A stretch of DNA of 64,000 nucleotides, from contig NZ_BDBL01000024.1 in assembly GCF_001612965.1 (NCBI RefSeq), positions 1-64,000 on the forward strand. The letters are read 5' to 3'. A program made the position numbers and the translations under genes. Of the stretch, positions 46,772 through 55,079 are shown piece after piece. A model generated the notes under the pieces. That model was not told where the DNA came from and did no database searches. It saw only the letters and a program-made list of their open reading frames with translations. Every line of letters starts with the position of its first letter. The first letter of the stretch is position 1. The stretch comes from Nocardia kruczakiae NBRC 101016. GTDB taxonomy: Bacteria > Actinomycetota > Actinomycetes > Mycobacteriales > Mycobacteriaceae.

Positions 46772-48271
46772 ATGAATCAAGCTACCGCCGTGACTCTTTC
46801 GTGGATCCTCGCCGCAATTCTGATACTGACGATCGCGGGAGCTCTGTATGCCGCGTATTACGCGTCGCAGCAGCGCGCCCGCGCCCGCAGTGCCGAGGCG
46901 GAATTGCGCGCCCACGAGGACGAGCTCGAACATTTCACGAGCACCACAATGGGTTTGGTGGCCGACTCGGTGCGCCGCGCCGAATCGACGGTCGAATTGC
47001 CCGCCATCGACCGCGGCGGTTCTCGCTTCGCCCAGCTGCTGCAGCGGCTGACCGAGCGTTACGCCGACGACCTGCACCGAGTGGCCGCCGAAACCCACGA
47101 ACGCACCAGCCGTGAGCTGGAATACGAAAAGCAGCAGGCGATCTCCGCCACCGAGGCCAGCATCCGCGAACAGGTCGAGAACGCCTCCCGCGAGGCGACC
47201 AGCGCCGCGGTGCGCGCGTTCGGTACCTCCGTGGTCAGCCTGGGCGCCGACGTCGGCCAGGTGGTGAGCGCCGCGCTGCGCCAGCACCGCGGCGACGACG
47301 TCTACGAGACGCTGATCCGCATCGACCACAGCGTCCAGCAGATGATCCGCCAGGCGCAGTCGTACGTGATCGTCTGTGGTGGTCTGCCCGGCCGCCGCTG
47401 GCCGCAGCAGTCGCTGACCGACATCGTCGGCGGCGCGATCGGCCGTGTCCGCGACTTCACCCGGATCCGGCCGCAGCAGCTCGACCGCGTGATCATCAGC
47501 CGTGCGGTCGAACCGCTGGTGCACACGCTGGCCACGCTGCTCGACAACGCGCTGCGGTACTCGCCGCCGACCTCGTTCGTGGACGTCACCTTCCAGGAAG
47601 GCCACCACGGCCTGACGGTGATCATCGACGACGCCGGTGTGCGGATGAACCCCGAGCAGATGGAAGAGGCCCGCCAGGTCCTCGCCGGCGAGCGCACCGT
47701 CGACATCCATCAGCTGGGCCCGACCCCGCGGGTGGGTTTCCCGGGCATCGCCGCGCTGGCCCGCCGCTACGGCTTCACCGTGTACATCGACGGCCCCAAT
47801 ATCTACGGTGGTATGCGCGCGATGGTCTACGTACCCGAGGGGCTGCTGGCCGCCCGGCCCGACAACCTCGAAAGCGTCACGGCCCCACCGATTTCCACAC
47901 CGATCGAGGTCGCCGCGGCACCCGCCGCGGTCGCGAGCGGCAATGCCGCCCCCGCACCGGTGAGCCCCGCACCGGTGAGCCTCGCCCCGGCGCCGGCCGC
48001 CCCGGTCGCCGAGGCCGAACCGTTGCCGGCCGCGGACCCGACACCGACCGGTCAGTCGTCCACGGTGCACGAGATCACGCCGGGCGGGCTGCCGCGCCGG
48101 CGGCGGCGCAGCGTGGCGTTGCCCGCCTCCGCCCGCGGGCCCCGCACCGATACCGGACAGCCGCATACCGATACGGGCCTGCCCCGCGTCGATATCGCCG
48201 AAGCCTGGCAGACCGGTTCCACCAGCGGACGTGCAGCCGCACATGACAACTCCGAAGGGATGACATCCTGA
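46772..48271 (+). CDS. cvnA: Conservon sensor-kinase-like protein CvnA
   Basis: The 499-residue protein has an N-terminal TM helix (about 8-30), a long coiled-coil-like region, a HATPase-like domain (about 245-370: LLDNALRYSPP with Asn, and GVRMNPEQ) and a Pro/Ala-rich disordered tail. It has no HisKA phospho-His. It is the first member of the cvnA-B-C-D unit known from Streptomyces, which acts like a membrane receptor/GTPase complex. ATG follows GAGGGAACTG. Its stop overlaps cvnB by one base. Confidence 0.9.
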   Translation: MNQATAVTLSWILAAILILTIAGALYAAYYASQQRARARSAEAELRAHEDELEHFTSTTMGLVADSVRRAESTVELPAIDRGGSRFAQLLQRLTERYADDLHRVAAETHERTSRELEYEKQQAISATEASIREQVENASREATSAAVRAFGTSVVSLGADVGQVVSAALRQHRGDDVYETLIRIDHSVQQMIRQAQSYVIVCGGLPGRRWPQQSLTDIVGGAIGRVRDFTRIRPQQLDRVIISRAVEPLVHTLATLLDNALRYSPPTSFVDVTFQEGHHGLTVIIDDAGVRMNPEQMEEARQVLAGERTVDIHQLGPTPRVGFPGIAALARRYGFTVYIDGPNIYGGMRAMVYVPEGLLAARPDNLESVTAPPISTPIEVAAAPAAVASGNAAPAPVSPAPVSLAPAPAAPVAEAEPLPAADPTPTGQSSTVHEITPGGLPRRRRRSVALPASARGPRTDTGQPHTDTGLPRVDIAEAWQTGSTSGRAAAHDNSEGMTS

Positions 48272-48699
48272 TGGCCACACCCGGCACCACCGTGACCGAC
48301 GGCGACAACAAGCTGTCGTGGATGCTCGAGGATCTGACCGTTCCCGGCGTCCGATTCGCCGTACTACTGTCCGAAGACGGCCTGCGCATCGCCCACGTCG
48401 GCGCCATCTCCCTCGACGACGCCGAGCGCTTCGCCGCGGCGGCCTCGGGCCTCAGATCCCTGGGCAAGGCCCTCAGCGAATTCTGTGGCCCCGCGAATAC
48501 GGTGCGGCAGAACATGACCGAGTACGACGAGGGCATGATCTTCATCACCGCAGCCGGTGAGGGCGCCCTGATCGGCGTCTCGACCATGCCCGACGTCGAC
48601 GTCAGCATGGTCGCGCACCGGATGAACGAACTCGCCGTCAGAGTCGGCCGCGAACTCGGCAGCCTGCCCCGCCACAGGCCCGGTAGCGATCGGGCATGA
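48271..48699 (+). CDS. cvnB: Roadblock/LC7 protein CvnB
   Basis: The 142-residue Roadblock/LC7-domain protein has LSWMLEDLTVPGVRFAVLLSEDGL (in parts) and LIGVSTMPDVDVSMVAHRMNELA. In conservons it binds the GTPase CvnD, probably as a GTPase-activating partner. It overlaps the genes on both sides. Confidence 0.93.
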   Translation: MATPGTTVTDGDNKLSWMLEDLTVPGVRFAVLLSEDGLRIAHVGAISLDDAERFAAAASGLRSLGKALSEFCGPANTVRQNMTEYDEGMIFITAAGEGALIGVSTMPDVDVSMVAHRMNELAVRVGRELGSLPRHRPGSDRA

Positions 48700-49046
48700 G
48701 CAAGCACCGGCGCGATCCCGACCTGGTCCGTGCCTACGTACGCACGGGCGGACGTACCCGTGCGAGTCGTTCGGTCGACCTGGTGACACTTGTTGTGGCA
48801 GCACAGGATCCGACGCCCGGTGCCAGTCCGGACGCGCGCCGGGTTTTGAACGTCTGTAGTCGGCACGCTGCACTGTCGCTCGCCGAGGTGGCCGCATATC
48901 TCGACCTGCCGCCCTCGGTAGTGAAGATCGTGGTATCGGACCTGCTCGACAGCGGCCATCTGGTCAACCCGACCCCGGCGGATTATGTGCCGGAGGTCGC
49001 CCTGCTCGAGGAGGTACTGAATGGGCTCCGCGCTCTCGCCGTCTGA
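48696..49046 (+). CDS. cvnC: DUF742 protein CvnC
   Basis: The 116-residue DUF742 protein has VRAYVRTGGRTRASR, LSLAEVAAYLDLPPSVVKIVVSDLL (in parts), a winged-helix-like fold. It is the third conservon subunit. It overlaps cvnB by 4 bases and cvnD by 26 bases. Confidence 0.93.
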   Translation: MSKHRRDPDLVRAYVRTGGRTRASRSVDLVTLVVAAQDPTPGASPDARRVLNVCSRHAALSLAEVAAYLDLPPSVVKIVVSDLLDSGHLVNPTPADYVPEVALLEEVLNGLRALAV

Positions 49047-49668
49047 GCGCCCGACTGCCCTGTCCGAACGACCCGCCGCTGTGACCGACCGTACGGTCGA
49101 CTATGTACCGGAAACGGTCACGCGCTCGGTGAAGCTATTGGTAGCAGGCAATTTCGGCGTCGGTAAGACCACGTTCGTCAGCAGCGTCTCGGAGATCCGT
49201 CCGCTGCGCACGGAAGAGACCATTACCGAGGCCAGTGTCGGTATCGACGATATGGCCGGACTCCCGGGCAAGCAGACCACCACGGTGGCCATGGATTTCG
49301 GGCGCATCACGCTCAATCCGCAACTGGCGCTGTATCTGTTCGGTACCCCGGGGCAGCGCCGATTCCTGCCGTTGTGGGAGGAGCTGGCCAACGGCGCACT
49401 CGGTGCGCTGGTGCTGGTCGACACCCGACGCATCGACAAGGCCGACGAGGTGCTGTCCATCCTCGAGGAACGCGGCGTGCCGTATTCCGTGGCCATCAAC
49501 GAGTTCGACGGTGCGCATCGCTTCCCGCTCAGCGAGATCCGCGATGCGCTCGATCTGGAACCGGGCACCCCGCTCACCGCGCTGGACGCCCGTGACCGCG
49601 GCACCTGCCTGCGCTCGCTGATCACGCTGGTGGAGTTCCTGTTCCACCGGCTCGAACCGCGATCCTGA
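49021..49668 (+). CDS. cvnD: Small GTPase CvnD
   Basis: The 215-residue Ras-like GTPase has the P-loop AGNFGVGKTTF near residue 41, switch II FGTPGQRRF and a NEFD motif in place of NKxD. It works with CvnA-C at the membrane. ATG at 49021 lies inside cvnC with GAGGAGG just before it. A terminator follows. No P450 (cvnE) follows it, unlike some Streptomyces conservons. Confidence 0.93.
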   Translation: MGSALSPSERPTALSERPAAVTDRTVDYVPETVTRSVKLLVAGNFGVGKTTFVSSVSEIRPLRTEETITEASVGIDDMAGLPGKQTTTVAMDFGRITLNPQLALYLFGTPGQRRFLPLWEELANGALGALVLVDTRRIDKADEVLSILEERGVPYSVAINEFDGAHRFPLSEIRDALDLEPGTPLTALDARDRGTCLRSLITLVEFLFHRLEPRS

Positions 49669-49684
49669 ACGTTTCCGACCCGAG

Positions 49685-49715
49685 CAACGCCGCACCGGCC
49701 TCCGGTGCGGCGTTG
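49685..49715. terminator. Bidirectional hairpin terminator after cvnD
   Basis: A perfect 14-base-pair stem (CAACGCCGCACCGG and complement) with a three-base loop, followed by TTC, lies between the convergent cvnD and LysR genes. Confidence 0.85.
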
Positions 49716-49721
49716 TTCATA

Positions 49722-50579
49722 TCAGGAGCTGTGCAGGGCCGCCAGCAGGGTGGTCAGGATCGGCGAGCGCCGGATATCGCTGCGGAGCACGGCCGATACC
49801 GGAATGCGCAGCGGCCGGCCCGCGAGTTTCAGGGTGGCGATACCTTCGGTGGCGCTGTCGGCGTACAGGATGGTCCAGGCGTCCGGCCGGTTGATCAATT
49901 CCATCGTCGCGGTGTGATCCGGGGGGATCGGCGGACCGTAGCTGGGCCGGGTCGGCAGTTCGGCGAACGCGTGCCGGACGACGTTGTGCAGCAGCACCTG
50001 TTCCGCCTCCGGGGGCAGCAGCAGCGGATATTTCCCCAACTCGGCCAATGTCACATCACCGCGGCCGGCCAGCGGGTGGGCCGTCGAGGCGGCGATGACG
50101 AGGTCCTCCACCCACAGCTGTTCGACCGTGAGACCGGGCTGTTCGACACTGCCTCTGATGAGAGCAAGATCACAGTCGCCATCGGCGACCGCGGCGATGC
50201 GCTGCCGGAAAGGCTTGATCACGAACTCGATTTCGGCACCCGGATGCGCTTCGCGTGCTCCGGCTATTGCCGATAGCGATCTTGTTGCGAAAGACATGTT
50301 CGCCGCCAGGCGAATGCGCGGTCCGGAGTCCCGTACAGCTGCGCGAATAGCGGATTCGAGGCTCAGCATTTGTTTCGCAAGGGGAAGTAGCCGAATAGTT
50401 GCCTCAGTCGGAACAACGGAGCGCGTGGAGCGTTCGAAGAGCTGAACACCAAGATCATGTTCGAGCCGCGCGATTTGATGACTGATAGCCGATTGCGATA
50501 TGAAGCAGCGCACAGCGGCGCGACTGAAGCTCAACTCCTCGCACACCGCGACGAAGTAGGTGAGCTGACGCAGTTCCAT
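49722..50579 (-). CDS. LysR-family transcriptional regulator
   Basis: The 285-residue protein has a LysR HTH (MELRQLTYFVAVCEELSFSRAA, in parts; ISQSAISHQIARLEHDLG) and a periplasmic-binding-like effector domain from about 92. ATG at 50579 is chosen because GGAG is six bases upstream and because a palindrome covers the earlier possible start at 50591. It diverges from the NDH-2 gene and likely regulates it. Confidence 0.9.
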   Translation of the reverse strand: MELRQLTYFVAVCEELSFSRAAVRCFISQSAISHQIARLEHDLGVQLFERSTRSVVPTEATIRLLPLAKQMLSLESAIRAAVRDSGPRIRLAANMSFATRSLSAIAGAREAHPGAEIEFVIKPFRQRIAAVADGDCDLALIRGSVEQPGLTVEQLWVEDLVIAASTAHPLAGRGDVTLAELGKYPLLLPPEAEQVLLHNVVRHAFAELPTRPSYGPPIPPDHTATMELINRPDAWTILYADSATEGIATLKLAGRPLRIPVSAVLRSDIRRSPILTTLLAALHSS

Positions 50580-50588
50580 CAAGATCTC

Positions 50589-50600
50589 CATTCATGAATG
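50589..50600. promoter_or_regulatory. Palindrome in the LysR/NDH-2 divergent promoter
   Basis: CATTCATGAATG is a perfect 12-base palindrome with an ATTCATGAAT core, flanked by AGATC and GATCT in inverted order. It fits a LysR T-N11-A type site. Confidence 0.5.
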
Positions 50601-50690
50601 ATCTAGATAAGAGTCATCAATATTATGCGCCCTGACCCCCGAAACATCCAGCCTATGAATCGCGTTTACTCATGACAGAAGGAGGCTGTC

Positions 50691-51983
50691 ATGCAACACG
50701 TGGATGCGGGAATCGAAACCACCGATGTGGTCATCGTGGGTTCGGGGTTCGGCGGGCTCGCCGCCGCGAAGCAGCTCAGCAAATCGGGAATCAATTACGT
50801 GCTCATCTCGGCGACGCCGGAACACCTGTTCCAGCCGTTGCTCTATCAGGTAGCGACGGGTGTGCTCCCGTCCACCGACATCGCCCCGCCGATCGCGCAG
50901 ATCCTGCGCCGGCACAAGGGCTCGGATGTACGGCTGGGCAAGGTCGTCGATATCGACGCCGATGCCGCCGTACTCACCTACGACACCGAGCAGGGCCCGC
51001 GCAAGATTCGCTACGGCTCGCTGATCGCGGCCACCGGGGCCACCCAATCGTATTTCGGCCGCGACGATTTCGCGGAGAAGACGTTCTCGCTCAAGACCAT
51101 CGACGATGCCACATTGCTGCGGGCGCAGATCGAGCGCGTGTTCGCCGAGGCGGCGAAGGCCGATCCGGAAACCCGTGAACGGCTGCTGAGCTTCGTGGTC
51201 GTGGGCGCGGGCCCGACGGGCGTCGAGGTCGCCGGCCAGCTCAAGGAGCTCGCGAAGCGCCACTATCACCAGGAGATTTCGGTAACGCTGGTCGAGGGCG
51301 CCGGCGCGGTGTTGCCGCCGTTCGGCGGCAGCCTGTCGGAGTATGCGCGCACATCGTTGAGCCGCAACGGCGTCGAGGTCCTGCTGGACACCTTCGTCAC
51401 CGATATCGAGGCCGGCAAGGTGACCGTGAAGACCAAGGACGGTGTCGAGCGCGGTATCGGCGCCGAGACCGTGGTGTGGTCGGCGGGTGTGGCGGCCGGC
51501 GGATTCGCCACGCTGCTGGCCGAGGCCACCGGCTGCGAAACCGACCGTGCCGGACGGCTTCTCATCAACCCGGACTGCACGGTGGGTGGGCACGCCGATA
51601 TCTACGCCATCGGCGATATGACCTCGCTGAACGGCTATCCGGGCCAGTCGCCGACGGCCATGCAGGAGGGCCGCCACGTCGCCGACATCATCCGTCGCAA
51701 GAAGCAGCCCGGTACCCCGTTCGTGTACTGGGACAAGGGCTCGATGGCGGTGATCAGCCGGTTCAGCGCGGTCACCAAAATCAACGACCGCGTCAAGTTC
51801 ACCGGCACCATCGCCTGGGCCACCTGGCTCGCCGTCCACCTGTTCTACCTGGTCGGCTTCCGCAACCGCTTCGTCGCGGTCCTGTCCTGGCTGGTGGCGT
51901 TCATCGGCACGGGCCGCCCGGGCTTCGACGAGAGCGACAAGCCGCAGGCGACGACGATTCCCGAGAACCGGCAAGCGGCTTAG
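50691..51983 (+). CDS. ndh: Type II NADH dehydrogenase (NDH-2)
   Basis: The 430-residue flavoprotein has the FAD motif VIVGSGFGGLAAA near residue 14, the NADH motif VVVGAGPTGVEVAGQL near 166, and AIGDM near 305. A C-terminal hydrophobic/amphipathic part (about 365-405) anchors it to the membrane. It passes electrons from NADH to menaquinone without proton pumping. ATG follows AGAAGGAGGCTGTC. Confidence 0.93.
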   Translation: MQHVDAGIETTDVVIVGSGFGGLAAAKQLSKSGINYVLISATPEHLFQPLLYQVATGVLPSTDIAPPIAQILRRHKGSDVRLGKVVDIDADAAVLTYDTEQGPRKIRYGSLIAATGATQSYFGRDDFAEKTFSLKTIDDATLLRAQIERVFAEAAKADPETRERLLSFVVVGAGPTGVEVAGQLKELAKRHYHQEISVTLVEGAGAVLPPFGGSLSEYARTSLSRNGVEVLLDTFVTDIEAGKVTVKTKDGVERGIGAETVVWSAGVAAGGFATLLAEATGCETDRAGRLLINPDCTVGGHADIYAIGDMTSLNGYPGQSPTAMQEGRHVADIIRRKKQPGTPFVYWDKGSMAVISRFSAVTKINDRVKFTGTIAWATWLAVHLFYLVGFRNRFVAVLSWLVAFIGTGRPGFDESDKPQATTIPENRQAA

Positions 51984-52007
51984 CCCCATCCCCGCCGACG
52001 TTCCACC

Positions 52008-52038
52008 TTCCGGCCCGCGACGACGATGCGGGCCGGAA
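52008..52038 (+). terminator. Hairpin terminator after ndh
   Basis: An 11-base-pair perfect stem (TTCCGGCCCGC and complement) with a nine-base loop lies just after the ndh stop and ahead of the convergent SDR-like gene. Confidence 0.7.
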
Positions 52039-52055
52039 CGCGCGGTATCGGAGTC

Positions 52056-52760
52056 TCAGGCCGCCCGCTCTACTTCCGCGTCGGTGGTGGCCATGGTGAA
52101 CAGATCCTCGGCGAGGACATCGGGATGTACGCGCCGAATGTCGCCCGGCTCCACCGTGGCGAAGCGGCCGGAATCGAACAGCTGTTGCGCCGCACTGTTT
52201 TCGATGAGGCGGGTGATGAGCAGAGCGCCCACCCGCACGCCGCACGGGCGGACCTGCTGGTCGATCGAGTGCAGATAGTTGAGCAAGGCCGACTGCGGCA
52301 CGCTCGAACTGGCCAGCGCCGCCTGCGGTTCGCGCACCGATCCCCCCTGAGCGATGAGCACGGCGCCCGAGCCGCGGGCCGCCATCGCGGGCAGTAGCGC
52401 GTGCATGATGCGCACCGGCGTGGTCAGGTTGATCGGCAGCCAGCTGCGCAGGGTGTCCGCGTCGAGCGACAACGCATCCACCGGTAGCCGGCTCACATCA
52501 CCCGGGCTGTAGATCACCACGTCCGGAAGCCCGTGCGCCGCCTGCACTTCGGCGAGTGCGTGGTCGACCCGGGCGTCGTCGGCGAGGTCGGCGAGCAGCA
52601 CATCCACCTCGATCTCCTCGGCCGCCAGGCGCGCCCGCAACCGTTCGAGTGTCTCGGGGTTGCGCGCGATCACCGTCACCGAATACCCCGCACGGCCGAA
52701 ACGCAGCGCCGCCGACAACCCGAGCGCGGGACCCGCACCGAACACTGCCAGATGTGGCAT
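52056..52760 (-). CDS. SDR-fold protein lacking the catalytic Tyr-Lys pair
   Basis: The 234-residue protein has an SDR-like N-terminus (AVFGAGPALGLSAALRF, VTVIARN) and VLIAQGGSVREPQ at the catalytic-serine strand. Where SDRs have Tyr-x3-Lys it reads SSVPQSALLNYL, so the active-site Tyr and Lys are absent. It may bind NAD(P) without classical SDR chemistry. ATG at 52760 follows AGGTTCGGTC. It diverges from a TetR gene across a strong operator. Confidence 0.8.
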   Translation of the reverse strand: MPHLAVFGAGPALGLSAALRFGRAGYSVTVIARNPETLERLRARLAAEEIEVDVLLADLADDARVDHALAEVQAAHGLPDVVIYSPGDVSRLPVDALSLDADTLRSWLPINLTTPVRIMHALLPAMAARGSGAVLIAQGGSVREPQAALASSSVPQSALLNYLHSIDQQVRPCGVRVGALLITRLIENSAAQQLFDSGRFATVEPGDIRRVHPDVLAEDLFTMATTDAEVERAA

Positions 52761-52777
52761 GACCGAACCTCCATAAT

Positions 52778-52810
52778 TTGAGAGGGCACTCAATTTGAGC
52801 GCCCTCTCAA
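52778..52810. promoter_or_regulatory. TetR-type operator between SDR and TetR genes
   Basis: TTGAGAGGGC and GCCCTCTCAA form a perfect 10-base-pair inverted repeat around a 13-base spacer, which itself holds ACTCAATTTGAG. It covers the divergent promoters and is likely bound by the TetR protein. Confidence 0.7.
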
Positions 52811-52855
52811 GTTAAGGTCAAATCGAGTGGGTTTTCAAGTTGTTAGGGTGAGGCC

Positions 52856-53521
52856 ATGGCGGAGAAGGTGGCGACTACCGGGGATGCGACCGCCGGCGCG
52901 CGTCCGCGGCGTCGTGACGCCCGGGACAATCGGGACAAGATCGCCGCGGCGGCCCGGCGGCGGTTCACGGCCGAGGGCCTCGACGCCTCGCTGAATCAGA
53001 TCGCGCGCGACGCCGGAGTCAGCATCGGCACGCTCTACAACCACTTCCCCACCCGCGAAGCGCTGATCGACGACGCGCTACTCGACCTGGTCGTGGCGTC
53101 GGGCCGCAGCGCGGAGGAGGCGCTGCGGGCGGACGACCCCTGGACGGGCCTGGTCGACCATCTGACGAAGCTGGCGCAGTGGCAGGCCAACGATCGCGGC
53201 TTCACCGATATCTGCGTGTACTCGTTGCCCGCCGACAGTCCGATCGAGGTGGCGAAACATCAGGGCCACACCCTGTTCCGGCAACTGGTGGCCCGCGCGC
53301 AGGAGGCCGGGCAGCTGCGTCGCGACATCACCGAAACCGATCTCGGTCTGCTGCTGTGGTCGGTGGTGCGCGCTACCGACGGCGTGCGCGACGTCGCACC
53401 CGAGGCGTGGCGCCGGCATCTGACGGTCCTGCTCGACGGCTTACGCGCCGAGGCCGCCCATCCCCTGCCGGGCAGCGCGCTCGACCCCGACCAGGTCCGC
53501 GCGGCAATGACTCTCGGCTGA
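52856..53521 (+). CDS. TetR-family transcriptional regulator
   Basis: The 221-residue protein has a basic N-terminus, TetR HTH (FTAEGLDASLNQIARDAGVSIGTLYNHFP, in parts) and a C-terminal ligand domain. It is divergent from the SDR-like gene, with a 10-bp-arm operator between them, the usual arrangement for local repression. Confidence 0.9.
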   Translation: MAEKVATTGDATAGARPRRRDARDNRDKIAAAARRRFTAEGLDASLNQIARDAGVSIGTLYNHFPTREALIDDALLDLVVASGRSAEEALRADDPWTGLVDHLTKLAQWQANDRGFTDICVYSLPADSPIEVAKHQGHTLFRQLVARAQEAGQLRRDITETDLGLLLWSVVRATDGVRDVAPEAWRRHLTVLLDGLRAEAAHPLPGSALDPDQVRAAMTLG

Positions 53522-53749
53522 ATCCCCCCGGACAGAGCAGTCCCCGGTAGTCTCCGTCGATACCTGAACTTCAGTCGTCGCTGATCGTTCGGGATATTCG
53601 ACTGGCTTGCCGGGGGCCTGGCCAGATCCTGGAAACCATCTCGTGAGTCGTCCGACGTCTCGTCCGACTACGTGGTGATTTCCGGTGTTCCGGTGTATCA
53701 CCAAGTCTCCTCCTGATTTTTCTCCAGTCAAGACCTCAGGAAGGAAAAA
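53522..53749. other. Intergenic region, AT-richer
   Basis: No gene is seen. An inverted repeat TGGTGAT/ATCACCA (53673-53703) with a 17-base spacer and the poly-T stretch near 53716-53721 may form a weak terminator for tetR or the convergent DUF1697 gene. Confidence 0.4.
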
Positions 53750-54289
53750 CTACAGCTTGGCGAGCACTTTTTGGACCGTGAGCCAGGTGCGGGTGGTGAT
53801 GTCCTTGCCGTAGACGGTCTCCATCCACGCCATGTGATTGGGAGTCCCCGCGACGGAGTTGTCGATGACCGCCAGCAGGGCCCGCGCCGGTTCGTCGAAG
53901 CGCACGATCCGCACGGCCGACGCCAGGTCGCCGGGGAGTTCGGGCGGTGCGGAGCCCGCGCGGTCCTTCACGAACGTCGCGGTGAGGTAGGTGCCGCGGG
54001 AGTGCGTGAGGCCGGGAAAGGGATCCGAATCGACCAGTTTCCGCAGTTCGTCGCGGCTGCGGATGATGGTGCCGCCGGCGATGCCCAGCTCCGCCCGCAA
54101 CGCCGCCTGAATACGCGATTCCATTGCGGCGATATCGGTTTCGGTGCTGCCGAAGACGATGTTCCCGCTCGCCAGCACCGACCCGACGCCCTCGTAGCCG
54201 AGCCCCTCGAAGACCGCCCGCACCTTCTCGTTGCGCATATTCGGGTTGCTGGGCATGATCCCCCGCAACCAGGCCGCATACCGGTTCAT
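53750..54289 (-). CDS. DUF1697 protein
   Basis: The 179-residue protein has the family start YAAWLRGIMPSNPNMRNEKVR (in parts), VLASGNIVFGS and the C-terminal GKDITTRTWLTVQKVL. DUF1697 proteins are common, of unknown function. ATG 54289 is at the conserved N-terminus; the frame to 54319 adds ten residues. Confidence 0.88.
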   Translation of the reverse strand: MNRYAAWLRGIMPSNPNMRNEKVRAVFEGLGYEGVGSVLASGNIVFGSTETDIAAMESRIQAALRAELGIAGGTIIRSRDELRKLVDSDPFPGLTHSRGTYLTATFVKDRAGSAPPELPGDLASAVRIVRFDEPARALLAVIDNSVAGTPNHMAWMETVYGKDITTRTWLTVQKVLAKL

Positions 54290-54353
54290 GGGCCGAAGGC
54301 TACCCGGCGCCACCGACACCGAAGCCCTCGGTTCGGCCGCCCCGGCCGCGTGG

Positions 54354-54956
54354 CTATTCGGCGGATGCGTCCGGCAGGCAGCGGTAGGTGAGGTGGGCGA
54401 GCCCCGCGCCGATCGTCCGAACGGCGGTGAGCCGCAGCGGTCGCGGCGATACCGGCACCGCGTCGCCGGCCGGCTCGAACAGCCGACTACCTTCGCCCAT
54501 CACCACCGGGAATACCGCCAGTCGCAGCTCGTCGACCAGGCCGCGTGCCGTCAGCGCATGGACCAGTTCGGTGCTGGCGTAGACCCTGATGTCGCCGTCG
54601 ACCAGGTACTTCAGCTTCGACACCTGCTCGGCGAGATCGCCGCGCAGCACCGTCGAGTTGTTCCACTCGGGATCCGAAAGCGTCGCGGACACGACGTATT
54701 TCGGCATCCCGTTCATCCGGTCCGCGGCCGCGCCCGTGCGCTGCGGATACCGGGCGGCGAAGTATTCGTAGCTGCGCCGTCCCAGCAGCAGCGCCTGCGC
54801 CTCCAGCACATCGTCCTGGATCAGCCGCGCCCACTCCGCGCGGTCCTCCGGCGACAGCGCGGCGCGCCAATCGCCACCGCTGAAGCCCTCCTCTCCGGTC
54901 GGGTCCTGTGTCACTCCGTCGAGTGACACATTCTCGAAGACAACGATCTTTCCCAT
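54354..54956 (-). CDS. Dihydrofolate reductase/RibD-C-fold protein
   Basis: The 200-residue protein has the RibD-C/DHFR-like start IVVFENVSLDGVTQDP, LLLGRRSYEYFAARYP, KYVVSATL and ELRLAVFPVVMGEGSRLF. Many such actinobacterial proteins are of unknown substrate. ATG follows GAGGAGCCCGTC. It diverges from the ECF sigma gene over 123 bases. Confidence 0.9.
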   Translation of the reverse strand: MGKIVVFENVSLDGVTQDPTGEEGFSGGDWRAALSPEDRAEWARLIQDDVLEAQALLLGRRSYEYFAARYPQRTGAAADRMNGMPKYVVSATLSDPEWNNSTVLRGDLAEQVSKLKYLVDGDIRVYASTELVHALTARGLVDELRLAVFPVVMGEGSRLFEPAGDAVPVSPRPLRLTAVRTIGAGLAHLTYRCLPDASAE

Positions 54957-55079
54957 GACGGGCTCCTCTGCTCGGTGGCGGGACTGCCATGAAGACAGAC
55001 ACGGCGGCACCGCCCAACTGGTCGCCGCCGGACCGACAGGTTCGTGGCCGCCGCGGTGTCCATACTCGGTGGAGGTGCC

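Noticed and set aside
47940-48200. Tandem repeats in the 3' part of cvnA
   Set aside because: They reflect a Pro/Ala-rich disordered tail in frame, not a separate element.
46640-48280. 546-codon frame on the minus strand
   Set aside because: Antisense to cvnA; low-complexity His/Arg/Gly sequence.
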